From Halioglobus sp. (GTDB taxonomy: Bacteria > Pseudomonadota > Gammaproteobacteria > Pseudomonadales > Halieaceae): a stretch of DNA of 37,373 nt. Of this stretch, positions 1 through 7,290 are shown one piece after another (the first letter of the stretch is position 1; each line of letters starts with the position of its first letter). The stretch is taken from NCBI GenBank assembly GCA_020443325.1, contig JAGRIK010000128.1, forward strand, positions 1 to 37,373. Reading direction: 5' to 3'. The notes beneath the pieces are model-generated. The model was not told the origin of the DNA and did not search any database. It was given only the letters and a program-made list of their open reading frames with translations. A program made the translations under genes and the position numbers.

Positions 1-98
1 GAGATGCCCAGCACCGTGTACCCGCCGCCGTCGAACGACCCGCGGGCGGAGGTGAAGTCGCAGGCCTGGGTGGTGCAGCCGGGGGTCATCGCGGCCGG
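1..98 (-). CDS. bcp: BCP-type peroxiredoxin, internal fragment (foreign to the contig)
   Basis: Read from about base 98 down to 1 on the minus strand, the frame gives PAAMTPGCTTQAC followed by DF and, near the window edge, YTVLGIS. This is the active-site region of bacterioferritin-comigratory-protein peroxiredoxins: the TPGC Cys is the peroxidatic cysteine and the Cys five residues later is the resolving cysteine of the alpha2 type. The wording PAAMTPGCTTQACDF is typical of actinobacterial BCPs (family knowledge, not a search). Almost every third codon position is G or C, unlike the rest of the window. Homology stops exactly where L,D-transpeptidase homology begins on the other strand (99-105), with no start or stop codon between. 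I infer a chimeric read or assembly join rather than a real gene neighbour. The identity of the fragment is fairly certain; its origin is less so. Confidence 0.8.
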
Positions 99-104
99 CA
101 GCGG

Positions 105-542
105 GGCTTTCCCTACATACTCCGCCAGCTGCCCGGGCCCAACAATTCCCTGGGGCGACTGAAGGTCATGTTCCCCAACGAGCACATGGTTTACCTGCAC
201 GACACGCCCAACCGGGACCTGTTCAGCCGCAGCGAGCGCACATTCAGTTCGGGTTGCATAAGGGTGGAAGAGATCATGGAACTTGCTGAGTTATTGCTGG
301 ATGACCCGGCCTGGGACCAGGCGGCAATCGCCAGTGTCATCGACGAGAAGAAAACCCGACGCGTCTCGCTGCGTCAATCCGTACCCATATACCTGGTGTA
401 CTGGACAGTCGAGGTACAGGACGACGGATCTGTCGATTTCAAAAGCGACCCCTACCAGCGCGATGAGCCACTGCTCAGGGCGCTGGAACAGCCCCTCAGG
501 CCCGATCCGGCGCGTATCGGGCGACACCAACCCACACCCTGA
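105..542 (+). CDS. L,D-transpeptidase (YkuD domain), 3' part only
   Basis: The plus frame from about base 105 to the stop at 540-542 reads GFPYILRQLPGPNNSLGR, then MFPNEHMVYLHDTP, then SSGCIRVEE. This is the YkuD catalytic core: the His of YLHDTP and the Cys of SSGCIR are the conserved catalytic residues. These periplasmic enzymes make 3-3 peptidoglycan cross-links or attach lipoproteins to peptidoglycan. The tail with IYLVYWTVEVQDDG is the usual C-terminal strand of the long YcbB-like type. The N-terminal half is missing because the preceding bases belong to an unrelated peroxiredoxin on the other strand. ATG 168 is internal to the domain and is not a real start. It converges on the minus-strand DUF6515 gene with a 21-base gap. 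Confidence 0.85.
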   Translation, partial: GFPYILRQLPGPNNSLGRLKVMFPNEHMVYLHDTPNRDLFSRSERTFSSGCIRVEEIMELAELLLDDPAWDQAAIASVIDEKKTRRVSLRQSVPIYLVYWTVEVQDDGSVDFKSDPYQRDEPLLRALEQPLRPDPARIGRHQPTP

Positions 543-563
543 CGACCCGGGTGTGCTGGCACA

Positions 564-1205
564 TCACCTTACCGTATAGCCACGCCCTTCGAGACACGCT
601 GCAATCGCTCGCTGGTAGTCGCTGGACCTGGCGGCGTCCGGCTCGCCTGCAACCGGATCAAAACCCGACTTTTCCACCGCCCAGAGGTAGCACTCGTAGC
701 GATCCCGGCCCTGTTGTTCAGTGCTCTGTTCCTTGTTGGGATAGACATAAATCTCTGCAGTCGAGGCCGCCCCGGTGGCCGCAATCGCGGCTTCTGCACC
801 CGGCGGCTTCTCAACAACCACGTAGCCAGTTCGCTCCTCATTCCAGGCATAGAACGTGTAGTTGGCAAAGAAGAACTGTCCCGCACCAATACTGAAACTC
901 ACATACCCCGGCGCCAGAACACTCACCTGCGCACCAATAGGTGCCCGCACCACAACATACGCACCCGCAGGCCCCGGGGCATAGAAACTACCGTTATGAT
1001 AACGGTAGTCCTGCCGCCCGACCTTGATTGTCCGGGATCCAGGCGGTAAAGCCCTGACGTGGTCACCAATCGCTGGATAATGCCCGGGCGCCCTGGGGGG
1101 GCCGGCGGCGTCCGCCGGGAACGCGAACAGCGCGAGCATAAGAACAAACCCCAGTGCTACCAGCGTCGCAGCGGTATCGCCACTGCAAACAGGTTTAATT
1201 TTCAT
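564..1205 (-). CDS. DUF6515-family secreted protein
   Basis: A 213-residue product from ATG 1205. It has an N-terminal hydrophobic signal segment (LVALGFVLMLALFAFPADA, cleavage likely after ADA) and then a compact domain with the repeated pattern YRYHNGSFYAP, YVVVRAPIGAQVSVL and FFFANYTFYAW. This matches the DUF6515 family, which is exported and of unknown function. The C-terminal part (YVYPNKEQSTEQQGRDRYEC, then WAVEKSGFDP) is a small module often fused to glycine-zipper or DUF6515 proteins. I preferred this start over the longer frame from 1337 because the extra residues are low-complexity Arg/His and overlap the upstream gene. It overlaps the preceding small secreted-protein gene by 11 bases, suggesting co-translation at the end of the baeSR-containing cluster. 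Confidence 0.75.
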   Translation of the reverse strand: MKIKPVCSGDTAATLVALGFVLMLALFAFPADAAGPPRAPGHYPAIGDHVRALPPGSRTIKVGRQDYRYHNGSFYAPGPAGAYVVVRAPIGAQVSVLAPGYVSFSIGAGQFFFANYTFYAWNEERTGYVVVEKPPGAEAAIAATGAASTAEIYVYPNKEQSTEQQGRDRYECYLWAVEKSGFDPVAGEPDAARSSDYQRAIAACLEGRGYTVR

Positions 1206-1479
1206 GCTCGCCACCCGGGCGGCCTCCCTCGGGCGCACAAACCAACTCCTCCTCACCCTTTGGTGAGGCGATGCATGAGCCGGTGACCTCGCCTCGCGGG
1301 CTGGTAAAGGTACACGCTGCACCTTCCGTTTGGTCAACGCACACCTCCAGCGCTTCTGGCGGCGGTCCGCGCCGTTCGCCCGACTGCTGCGCAGGCTGGG
1401 CGTTGGCGACAGTGTATGAAAGGTAACTCACGATAATGAATACTCTCGTGATACCGCGGATAAGTTGTCTGGTGTTCAT
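1195..1479 (-). CDS. small secreted protein with conserved cysteines
   Basis: A 94-residue product. ATG 1479 is preceded by a strong Shine-Dalgarno AAGGAG 5 bases upstream, which decides the start over the longer in-frame option at 1644 lying inside baeR. The first ~27 residues form a signal peptide ending near TVANA. The mature part has the order GPPPEALEVC, EGAACTF, GEVTGSC and LVCAPEG, giving four spaced Cys residues in a Pro/Gly-rich chain. I recognise this PPPEA-C-G-x-C-G-x-C pattern as recurring in uncharacterised proteobacterial proteins but know no function. It follows baeR by 112 bases on the same strand and overlaps the DUF6515 gene. It could be a target of, or an accessory to, the two-component system; that is inference. 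Confidence 0.7.
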   Translation of the reverse strand: MNTRQLIRGITRVFIIVSYLSYTVANAQPAQQSGERRGPPPEALEVCVDQTEGAACTFTSPRGEVTGSCIASPKGEEELVCAPEGGRPGGEHEN

Positions 1480-1591
1480 CGCAATCTCCTTGTTTGTAAG
1501 TGGAACAGTTGCATTCTGGACACTAAGCAAGGAGTGGGTGCGTAGGAAATGTGAAGAATTGTTAGCGTTGGTCAGCGTGGGGAAACGTTCA

Positions 1592-2281
1592 CTATTCGAA
1601 TTTGTAGCCGACGCCGTAGATGGAGTGGACCTGTCCAACTTCATCGCCTGATTGTGACAGCTTCCTGCGCAGATTCTTCACATGGGTATCGATTGTTCGA
1701 TCGCTGACAACGCGATCATCGGTATAGGCGATATCCATCAATTGATCGCGCGAGAAAACACGCCCCGGTTGCGACACCATGCCATGCAGCAGCTTGAACT
1801 CGACTGGCGTCAACTCAATGCGTTGCCCCTGCACACTGCATTCGTACTTTTGTGGATCAAGCGTGACACCGCGGTAGCTCAGCCCGGTCTCCGCTGTGGC
1901 CACTGTCTGCTGTTGCCGCAAGCGTCGCTGGATCGTGCGCACGCGAGCGACGACTTCACGCGGACTGAAGGGCTTACAAACATAGTCGTCGGCGCCGAGT
2001 TCCAGCCCGATAAGGCGGTCGATCTCATCGACTTTGGCGGTTAGCATCATAATCGGTAAAGTTGAGAACTGGCGCACTTCCCTGCAGATCGTCAGGCCAT
2101 CCTTTCCGGGAAGCATCAGGTCGAGGATAACGAAACCCGGTTCACGCTCACGGATCATCTCCACGGCGTGCACGCCATCGTTCAACACGGTCACACGAAA
2201 CCCTTCTCGCTCCAAGTAATCCAACAGCAACTGGGCGATCTTGGGTTCATCCTCCACCACCAGAATATCCTGAAAATTCAC
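1592..2281 (-). CDS. baeR: BaeR-type OmpR-family response regulator
   Basis: 229 residues. The receiver domain (about 1-120) has the acidic pocket VEDEPK, phospho-acceptor Asp54 in VILDLMLPGKDG, and Lys103 in YVCKPFSPREVVAR. The winged-helix effector (about 135-229) has LTPVEFKLL, GRVFSRDQLMD and DRTIDTHVKNLRRKL. LTICREVRQFS and DEIDRLIGLELGADDYVCKPFSPREVVAR follow E. coli BaeR closely, so I use that name for the subfamily and not to claim the same regulon. BaeR activates envelope-stress and efflux genes. The start codon overlaps the stop of the kinase gene by 4 bases (ATGA), so kinase and regulator are translationally coupled. No mdt-type efflux genes follow here; the downstream genes are small secreted proteins. 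Confidence 0.92.
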   Translation of the reverse strand: MNFQDILVVEDEPKIAQLLLDYLEREGFRVTVLNDGVHAVEMIREREPGFVILDLMLPGKDGLTICREVRQFSTLPIMMLTAKVDEIDRLIGLELGADDYVCKPFSPREVVARVRTIQRRLRQQQTVATAETGLSYRGVTLDPQKYECSVQGQRIELTPVEFKLLHGMVSQPGRVFSRDQLMDIAYTDDRVVSDRTIDTHVKNLRRKLSQSGDEVGQVHSIYGVGYKFE

Positions 2282-3744
2282 TCGCCATCTCTCCCTGCCA
2301 GTGGCAATTCGATACGAATACCCAGGCCGCCCAGTGCAGAAGGTGCTGCCACGATACTACCGCCATGTGCGGTAGCGATATTTCTGCAGATAGCGAGACC
2401 CAGGCCCGCTCCACCGGTGCGGCGGCTGCGAGACGCCTCCCCGCGAAACAGCGGATCAAATAGCGCCTCGCAATCGCTATCCCTGACGGTGGGGGGAGTG
2501 TCGTCGATCGAGACGACAGCCATCGTCGCCGTGCGTGACAGGCCGACGTTTATCTTCCCTGGGGCATCGGTATATGCCAACGAGTTTTCGAGCAAATTGA
2601 GTAGCAATTGCTCTATACGGTTGATATCTGCGGTCACCGCCATCCCAGACCTGGAAGCGTCGACTTCCGGCAGCTGGAGAGACAGGTCTATGCCCTGTGC
2701 TGCAGCTCGATCGCGCATCCGGTCGATTGCTTGTTGCAGGCAGTCCGCGATATTGACGGTGGCAAACTGGTACCGTAATCCGCCGACATCGGATATCGAC
2801 AACTGGTACAGATCATCGATCAGGTGACTCAGGCGCTGCACTTCCTGGTCCAGAGAATCCAGCTGTCTCGCGTTAAATTCCCTCACCCCATCCTTCAACG
2901 CCTCTATCTCGCCGGCAAGCACTGTCAGTGGCGTACGCAACTCATGGGAGATGTCTGCCAACAGGCGCTTGCGCGATGACTGGTTCGCTTCCAGCGTGGA
3001 ACCGAGCCGGTCCAGATCCTTGGTCAATTGGCCCAGTTCGTCTCCCCTGCTCTCGTTCATCCTGTGAGCGTAGTCGCCGCTGGACAGTCTGGCCACACTG
3101 TCGATCATACGCCGGATCGGCGCCAACAAACCGCGGGCGAGCACCAGGGAGACAGCGATGGCAAGAACCAGGCTTGATACGCCAAGCAGCCAACTCGTTC
3201 GCAGCTGCTGCCTGGAAAATTCCGTTTCCAGGGGCGATGTAATCTGGCGGCGCGGGGCACTGCGCAACTCCCCGACAGCCTGGCCATCGACCATTATGGG
3301 CACGCGAATCGTCTTCGTATCGCCAGTGCCAACGCGCTCGCCCACCACCAGGCTACCCGTCACATCATAGAGTGCTGTCGGGGGAGCACCCGGACCCTGT
3401 GGCCGTGGCCCTCGTGCGGGTGGCGGGGGAGCCTCGCCAACGCGATCAGCAGGGGGCGGACCGCCAAAGGGTTCGCGCGGCGTAGAACGATAGACCAGCC
3501 CCGCAAAGCGTTGCTCAGTCACACTGCTCCAGCTATTGCCCGCCGCCTCATACGCGGCTGCCAGATCGTTCTGAACCTGCTCAAGGCGTGTCTGCTCAAG
3601 CGCATTAACATAATCCAGAAAACCCTGCTCAAAACTCCAGCGCGCCAGGCCCAGCGTCGCAATTAACACCAGTAATGTCAGGCCAACAAATGCTGCAATC
3701 AACTTCTGGGCGATAGAAAGTGTCAAATCCTTACTCCGGAGCAC
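2278..3744 (-). CDS. baeS: BaeS-type sensor histidine kinase
   Basis: 488 residues in an inner-membrane kinase layout: TM1 (about 11-33), a periplasmic sensor of ~150 residues rich in Pro (PPPPARGPRPQGPG), TM2 (about 184-204), HAMP, DHp with phospho-acceptor His in ISHELRTPLTVLAGEIEAL, and a catalytic ATPase domain with the N-box LLLNLLENSLAYT and G2-box GGAGLGLAICRN. LIDDLYQLSISDVGGLRY is typical of BaeS. One oddity is the G1 box, which reads DDTPPTV where BaeS normally has DSAPGV, so the flexible Gly is lost. The interval begins at GTG 3744; an in-frame TTG at 3726 has GGAG seven bases upstream and may be the true start. It lies 44 bases after the EF-hand gene, probably in the same transcript. 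Confidence 0.9.
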   Translation of the reverse strand: MLRSKDLTLSIAQKLIAAFVGLTLLVLIATLGLARWSFEQGFLDYVNALEQTRLEQVQNDLAAAYEAAGNSWSSVTEQRFAGLVYRSTPREPFGGPPPADRVGEAPPPPARGPRPQGPGAPPTALYDVTGSLVVGERVGTGDTKTIRVPIMVDGQAVGELRSAPRRQITSPLETEFSRQQLRTSWLLGVSSLVLAIAVSLVLARGLLAPIRRMIDSVARLSSGDYAHRMNESRGDELGQLTKDLDRLGSTLEANQSSRKRLLADISHELRTPLTVLAGEIEALKDGVREFNARQLDSLDQEVQRLSHLIDDLYQLSISDVGGLRYQFATVNIADCLQQAIDRMRDRAAAQGIDLSLQLPEVDASRSGMAVTADINRIEQLLLNLLENSLAYTDAPGKINVGLSRTATMAVVSIDDTPPTVRDSDCEALFDPLFRGEASRSRRTGGAGLGLAICRNIATAHGGSIVAAPSALGGLGIRIELPLAGRDGE

Positions 3745-3788
3745 CGCTCATTCATTCGGTTATACCTCGGCGGCGCATGGCGTCGCGA

Positions 3789-4331
3789 TTAGAGACTGCT
3801 GGAAAACAACAACGATGCCGGGGCTGCCGGTGTGAGTTCAAAAATGTCTCTGCGGCGATCATAGGAGCGAGTGGCGGCAATTTCCAGACTCTGCTCGGTA
3901 ACACCCTTGCCGTACAAGCCTATTTCAATACGCAGTGGGCTGGCGATATCGTTCAACGAAAACCGGCCCATAATCGTCAGTTGCGAAATCGACTCTTCGC
4001 TCGTGTCGTGCTGCGCAACGGGAGAAAGCAGGACTTCCCGCAGGGCCAGCGTTCCTTCGGCGTCGCTCAGGATTACATTCTCCCTGATGGCTGAAACAAT
4101 AGCGGCGCGATGGTTGTTGAACTCTATCATTGAAACCTTGCCATCGTTGTCGTCATCAATCCCCTGGAACGCCGAAGCGGGAAGTGACAGCACCATGAAG
4201 ACGCCGTCATTCACAATATTCAGAGTCCCGTGCTGCGCCGCCATCAGGTGGGCATAGGCCAATGACACCGGCATCAGGTTCAGGGTGACCAGAACCAGGG
4301 ATACAGGCAAGTATCGATGTAAAAAGCGCAT
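3789..4331 (-). CDS. secreted EF-hand protein
   Basis: 180 residues from ATG 4331. TAAGGAGT sits 8 bases upstream of this ATG and overlaps the GTG at 4340, which rules out the longer start. A signal peptide (FLHRYLPVSLVLVTLNLMPV to AYA) is followed by HLMAAQHGTLNIVNDGVFMVLSLPASAF and a single canonical EF-hand loop, DDDNDGKVSMIEF, at about residues 58-70. The rest is predicted beta-rich and has no recognised enzyme motif. It probably binds Ca2+ in the periplasm. It sits between the YHYH lipoprotein gene and baeS, all on the same strand with short gaps, so a role in feeding a calcium- or metal-related signal to BaeS is conceivable; that is inference from position only. Confidence 0.75.
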   Translation of the reverse strand: MRFLHRYLPVSLVLVTLNLMPVSLAYAHLMAAQHGTLNIVNDGVFMVLSLPASAFQGIDDDNDGKVSMIEFNNHRAAIVSAIRENVILSDAEGTLALREVLLSPVAQHDTSEESISQLTIMGRFSLNDIASPLRIEIGLYGKGVTEQSLEIAATRSYDRRRDIFELTPAAPASLLFSSSL

Positions 4332-4390
4332 ACCATTCACTCCTTATGATTCCATCACGATTTGTACGTAGGTTGTGTTTCAACTGGCGT

Positions 4391-5359
4391 CTAAAGCAGG
4401 CCTTTGACGCAGCGCTGAAAGTAGGGGTAGGTGTCGGTGGCGTAGTAATGATAGATGCCCTCGGGAAACTCCGGTGTTACGCCAAAGCGGCCGTTACACT
4501 CGTCCAGATCACCCGAGCCCTCAACGTATTCATAATCCTGGGCAAACGTACCCAGTGGAAACGTAGCCGTCGACGGCCTGCTATCGCTCACCTCGGCGAC
4601 ATACCGATAGCTGCCAGTCATGGCCCTTATCCCGGAGCTGGCATCGTCCGCGATACTGTAGCCATATCGGGCGTAGATGGGAAACCCATCTGCGGCCCAG
4701 CCGATGAGCGTCATCGTGGAGCTGTCCCCGCCCCGTTTGGCAACAAAACCCTCGGGCATCCCGTGATAGTGGTAGGCGCCACCAGGTTGGACGTGCGCGT
4801 TGTTCGCATCAGTTCCAAAGTCAAAGGAACTTTGACCCAGCGCTTCGATATTCCAGCTGCCTACGCTGCCACCCAGGCTGCAGACCAGTCCGGAATCGTC
4901 ACAGCTGCCACCAGTACCGGCATCGATCTTGATGCCATTGAGTACGTAACCTATTGCGCCGCGCGGACCGCCCAGCGGTGTAGCTAACGTGCTCTCAACC
5001 GGTTCAAGGGTGTAGCTGGCCGACACAATCTGTTCGGCGATCGTGTTGGGATTGCCCGGATTGGGGAATGTTCCCACCTCGTGATCGGGAATTCCGTTGG
5101 CCGCGAGCTCACGCGTGGTGCCCGTGCAGGTCCACTCGGACTCACTGGTATAGGTAAGCGAGGCCTGGCTGTTATAGGTCGTATCACTGTAATCACAGAA
5201 TATACCATCGGTTGTACCTGATGCCCCGGTGGTACCCGTCGATTGATCGCTGCTGCTCGCTGCATCGGAAGAGAACGACGCGTCCGAGCCAGAGCCACCG
5301 CCGCAAGCGGCCAGCAGGGCTATCGCCATTACAATAATGCTAAGGGTCAAAATGTGCAT
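4391..5359 (-). CDS. YHYH-domain lipoprotein
   Basis: 322 residues from ATG 5359, chosen because GGAGA lies 6 bases upstream; the in-frame GTG at 5365 would abut that site. A lipobox LLAACG gives an acylated Cys, followed by a Ser/Gly/Thr-rich linker of ~35 residues. The globular part carries the diagnostic YHYH motif (AYHYHGMPEGF, about residue 195), then GWAADGFPIYARYGY and the C-terminal GIYHYYATDTYPYFQRC. The YHYH family is exported and of unknown biochemical function; the clustered His suggests metal binding. Six or more Cys suggest disulfides. It is first in the co-directional block with the EF-hand gene and baeSR and is divergent from the sulfatase gene across ~216 bases. Confidence 0.85.
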   Translation of the reverse strand: MHILTLSIIVMAIALLAACGGGSGSDASFSSDAASSSDQSTGTTGASGTTDGIFCDYSDTTYNSQASLTYTSESEWTCTGTTRELAANGIPDHEVGTFPNPGNPNTIAEQIVSASYTLEPVESTLATPLGGPRGAIGYVLNGIKIDAGTGGSCDDSGLVCSLGGSVGSWNIEALGQSSFDFGTDANNAHVQPGGAYHYHGMPEGFVAKRGGDSSTMTLIGWAADGFPIYARYGYSIADDASSGIRAMTGSYRYVAEVSDSRPSTATFPLGTFAQDYEYVEGSGDLDECNGRFGVTPEFPEGIYHYYATDTYPYFQRCVKGLL

Positions 5360-5545
5360 GATCACTCTCCAAGCGAGTCTGGTAGTCTTATCGCCATTAA
5401 ACAGGGAGAATGTGCAGAAACTATGGAGCCAGTGTGGTGTAAAGTGGAATAATTCCAGAGATCACCGATTGTTGACCGGCCGCAGAAGGAAGATTGCAAT
5501 AACGATATCCAGCGGCGAGCCCGGTAGTCTTCAGTTTGATCATCA

Positions 5546-5558
5546 GTCGCAGTGCGAC
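5546..5558. promoter_or_regulatory. perfect 13-bp palindrome upstream of the sulfatase gene
   Basis: GTCGCA-G-TGCGAC is an exact dyad located 17 bases upstream of the sulfatase ATG, within the 216-base divergent region between the YHYH and sulfatase genes. It could be an operator for the sulfatase gene. No confident -35/-10 pair was seen in this intergenic stretch, so the role is only suggested by position. Confidence 0.3.
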
Positions 5559-5575
5559 AGAATGCGGAGAATATT

Positions 5576-7216
5576 ATGACTCGATTCGTGAATCCCGGGC
5601 TGCACATCGTGGCTTTACTGATCCTGCTTGGCGCCACCGTTACCAGCGCCGATGAACAGCGCCCGAATGTCATCGTCATCGTGGCTGACGACCTCGGCTG
5701 GAATGACGTCGGGTTTCACGGCGGTGACATCGATACGCCCTCTCTGGATCGCCTCGCGGCAGAGGGTATGGAACTCAATCGCTTCTATACCACACCGATC
5801 TGTACGCCGACCCGCGCGGCCCTGATGACCGGTCGCGACCCCATCCGTCTCGGCGTCGCCTACGGTGTGATATTCCCCTGGGATACCAACGGGATTCACC
5901 CCGATGAACACTTCCTGCCCGAGACCTTCCTGGCCGCGGGGTACCAGACCGCGATGGTTGGCAAGTGGCACCTGGGCCACGCCCAGATGACGTATCACCC
6001 CAACAACAGGGGCTTCGAACATTTCTACGGCCACCTGCATACCGAGGTCGGCTTCTACCCGCCCTTCGCAAATCAGGGCGGCAAGGACTTCCAACGCAAC
6101 GGCGTTTCCATCGACGACCAGGGCTACGAATCGTTCCTGCTGGCCGATGAGGTGTCGCGCTTTATCCGCCAGCGCGACAAGCAAAAGCCGTTCTTTATCT
6201 ATATGCCCTTCATCGCACCCCACACCCCACTGGATGCACCACAGGAGCTTCAGGAAAAGTACAAGGATATCAATACCGATCTCGCGCCCGCCCGTGCCAA
6301 ACAGACCGATGATACGCGGCGCATGTCCAAACTCCTGATGCAGGACAGCGCCAGGCCCATGTACGCGGCGGTAGTCGACGGGATGGATCAGGCCATCGGC
6401 AAGGTACTCGACACCCTGGACAAGGAGGCGCTGACCGACAACACCATCGTGCTGTTCTTCAGCGATAACGGCGGCGCAGCCTATTCTGTCGGTGGCGCCG
6501 ACAATGCGCCGTTGCGCGGCGGCAAGGGTGAGACATTCGAGGGCGGCATTCGCGTGGTGTCGATTATGCGCTGGCCAGGACACATCCCGGCGGGTGAGAA
6601 AATGACAGAAATCATGACGGCGATGGATGTGTTCCCAACGCTGGCGGAGGCAGCAGGCATCCCACCCCAGAATAAACGCCGGTTCGACGGTATCAGCATG
6701 TGGCCGGCGATTGCCAGTGGCACCGCAATGCCGCGCGACGAGCTGGTGTATTTCGCGTCGGAGACACCGATCTACGGCCATTTCAATCTCACGGCCTTTA
6801 ACGACGAGTGGAAGCTGGTGCAGGAGATCGAGCAGGATCAGCTGGAGACTACCGTGACAAACTATTTATTCAGGATTCAGGATGACCCGTTTGAGTACAA
6901 CAACCTCGCCCAGGCCTATCCGGATGTGGTGCAAAAACTCGCCGGGATGATTCACGAGTGGCGTTCGCTCTACCCCATCAATGGCACACGCAGCCAACTG
7001 GTGCCCCCGCCTGGCTGGCGCGCACCGAAGGACTGGGCGACCTATCCCATTCCGCTGGCAGACCTGCAGGATGAACCGGCGCCGGGCATGCCACCGGACA
7101 AGCAGATTGAGAGGATACTGGACTTTCAACACGGCGACAGGGGTCGGCTAACCTATGACTGTACGCCGAAGTGGTGGCTCGGCGGCCTGTGCCTCACGGA
7201 GAACGATACTCCCTGA
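5576..7216 (+). CDS. type I sulfatase (arylsulfatase B-like), exported
   Basis: 546 residues from ATG 5576, with GGAG 8 bases upstream. A signal peptide (HIVALLILLGATVTSA) precedes the alkaline-phosphatase-superfamily fold. VADDLGWND (Asp38/39) supplies metal ligands. CTPTR (Cys76-Arg80) is the C-x-P-x-R motif whose Cys is converted to formylglycine, and GKWHLGH, PHTPL and FFSDNGG are the other active-site blocks. The overall wording (RFYTTPICTPTRAALMTGR, then MVGKWHLGH) is close to N-acetylgalactosamine-4-sulfatase/ARSB types, so a sulfated polysaccharide or glycosaminoglycan-like substrate is likely but not provable here. No formylglycine-generating enzyme, anSME or other polysaccharide-utilisation gene is adjacent. 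It converges on the ion-channel gene. Confidence 0.9.
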   Translation: MTRFVNPGLHIVALLILLGATVTSADEQRPNVIVIVADDLGWNDVGFHGGDIDTPSLDRLAAEGMELNRFYTTPICTPTRAALMTGRDPIRLGVAYGVIFPWDTNGIHPDEHFLPETFLAAGYQTAMVGKWHLGHAQMTYHPNNRGFEHFYGHLHTEVGFYPPFANQGGKDFQRNGVSIDDQGYESFLLADEVSRFIRQRDKQKPFFIYMPFIAPHTPLDAPQELQEKYKDINTDLAPARAKQTDDTRRMSKLLMQDSARPMYAAVVDGMDQAIGKVLDTLDKEALTDNTIVLFFSDNGGAAYSVGGADNAPLRGGKGETFEGGIRVVSIMRWPGHIPAGEKMTEIMTAMDVFPTLAEAAGIPPQNKRRFDGISMWPAIASGTAMPRDELVYFASETPIYGHFNLTAFNDEWKLVQEIEQDQLETTVTNYLFRIQDDPFEYNNLAQAYPDVVQKLAGMIHEWRSLYPINGTRSQLVPPPGWRAPKDWATYPIPLADLQDEPAPGMPPDKQIERILDFQHGDRGRLTYDCTPKWWLGGLCLTENDTP

Positions 7217-7269
7217 TTCGGGCGAGCACAGCCGCAGTTCGAATATCAGACGAGCGCTACAACATGAGC

Positions 7270-7290
7270 AGCCCGCCAGTGAAGCGGGCT
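7270..7290. terminator. stem-loop between convergent sulfatase and ion-channel genes
   Basis: AGCCCGC (7270-7276), a 7-base loop, then GCGGGCT (7284-7290) form a perfect 7-bp GC-rich stem between two convergent genes, overlapping the channel gene's stop. No T-run follows on either strand, so this would be a weak or bidirectional terminator at best. Confidence 0.4.

Noticed and set aside
168-542. ATG 168 as the start of a short complete L,D-transpeptidase
   Set aside because: Conserved domain residues lie upstream of this codon in the same frame (GFPYILRQ and following), so it is internal; the real start has been lost at the chimeric join.
1480-1644. Longer N-terminus of the small secreted protein, starting in baeR
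   Set aside because: The strong AAGGAG site and signal peptide begin at 1479; the extra residues are Ser/Thr/Asn-rich and antisense-free read-through of the spacer.
5615-6781. 388-codon minus-strand open frame within the sulfatase gene
   Set aside because: Antisense to catalytic sulfatase motifs; composition is His/Arg/Gly-rich with no recognisable domain.
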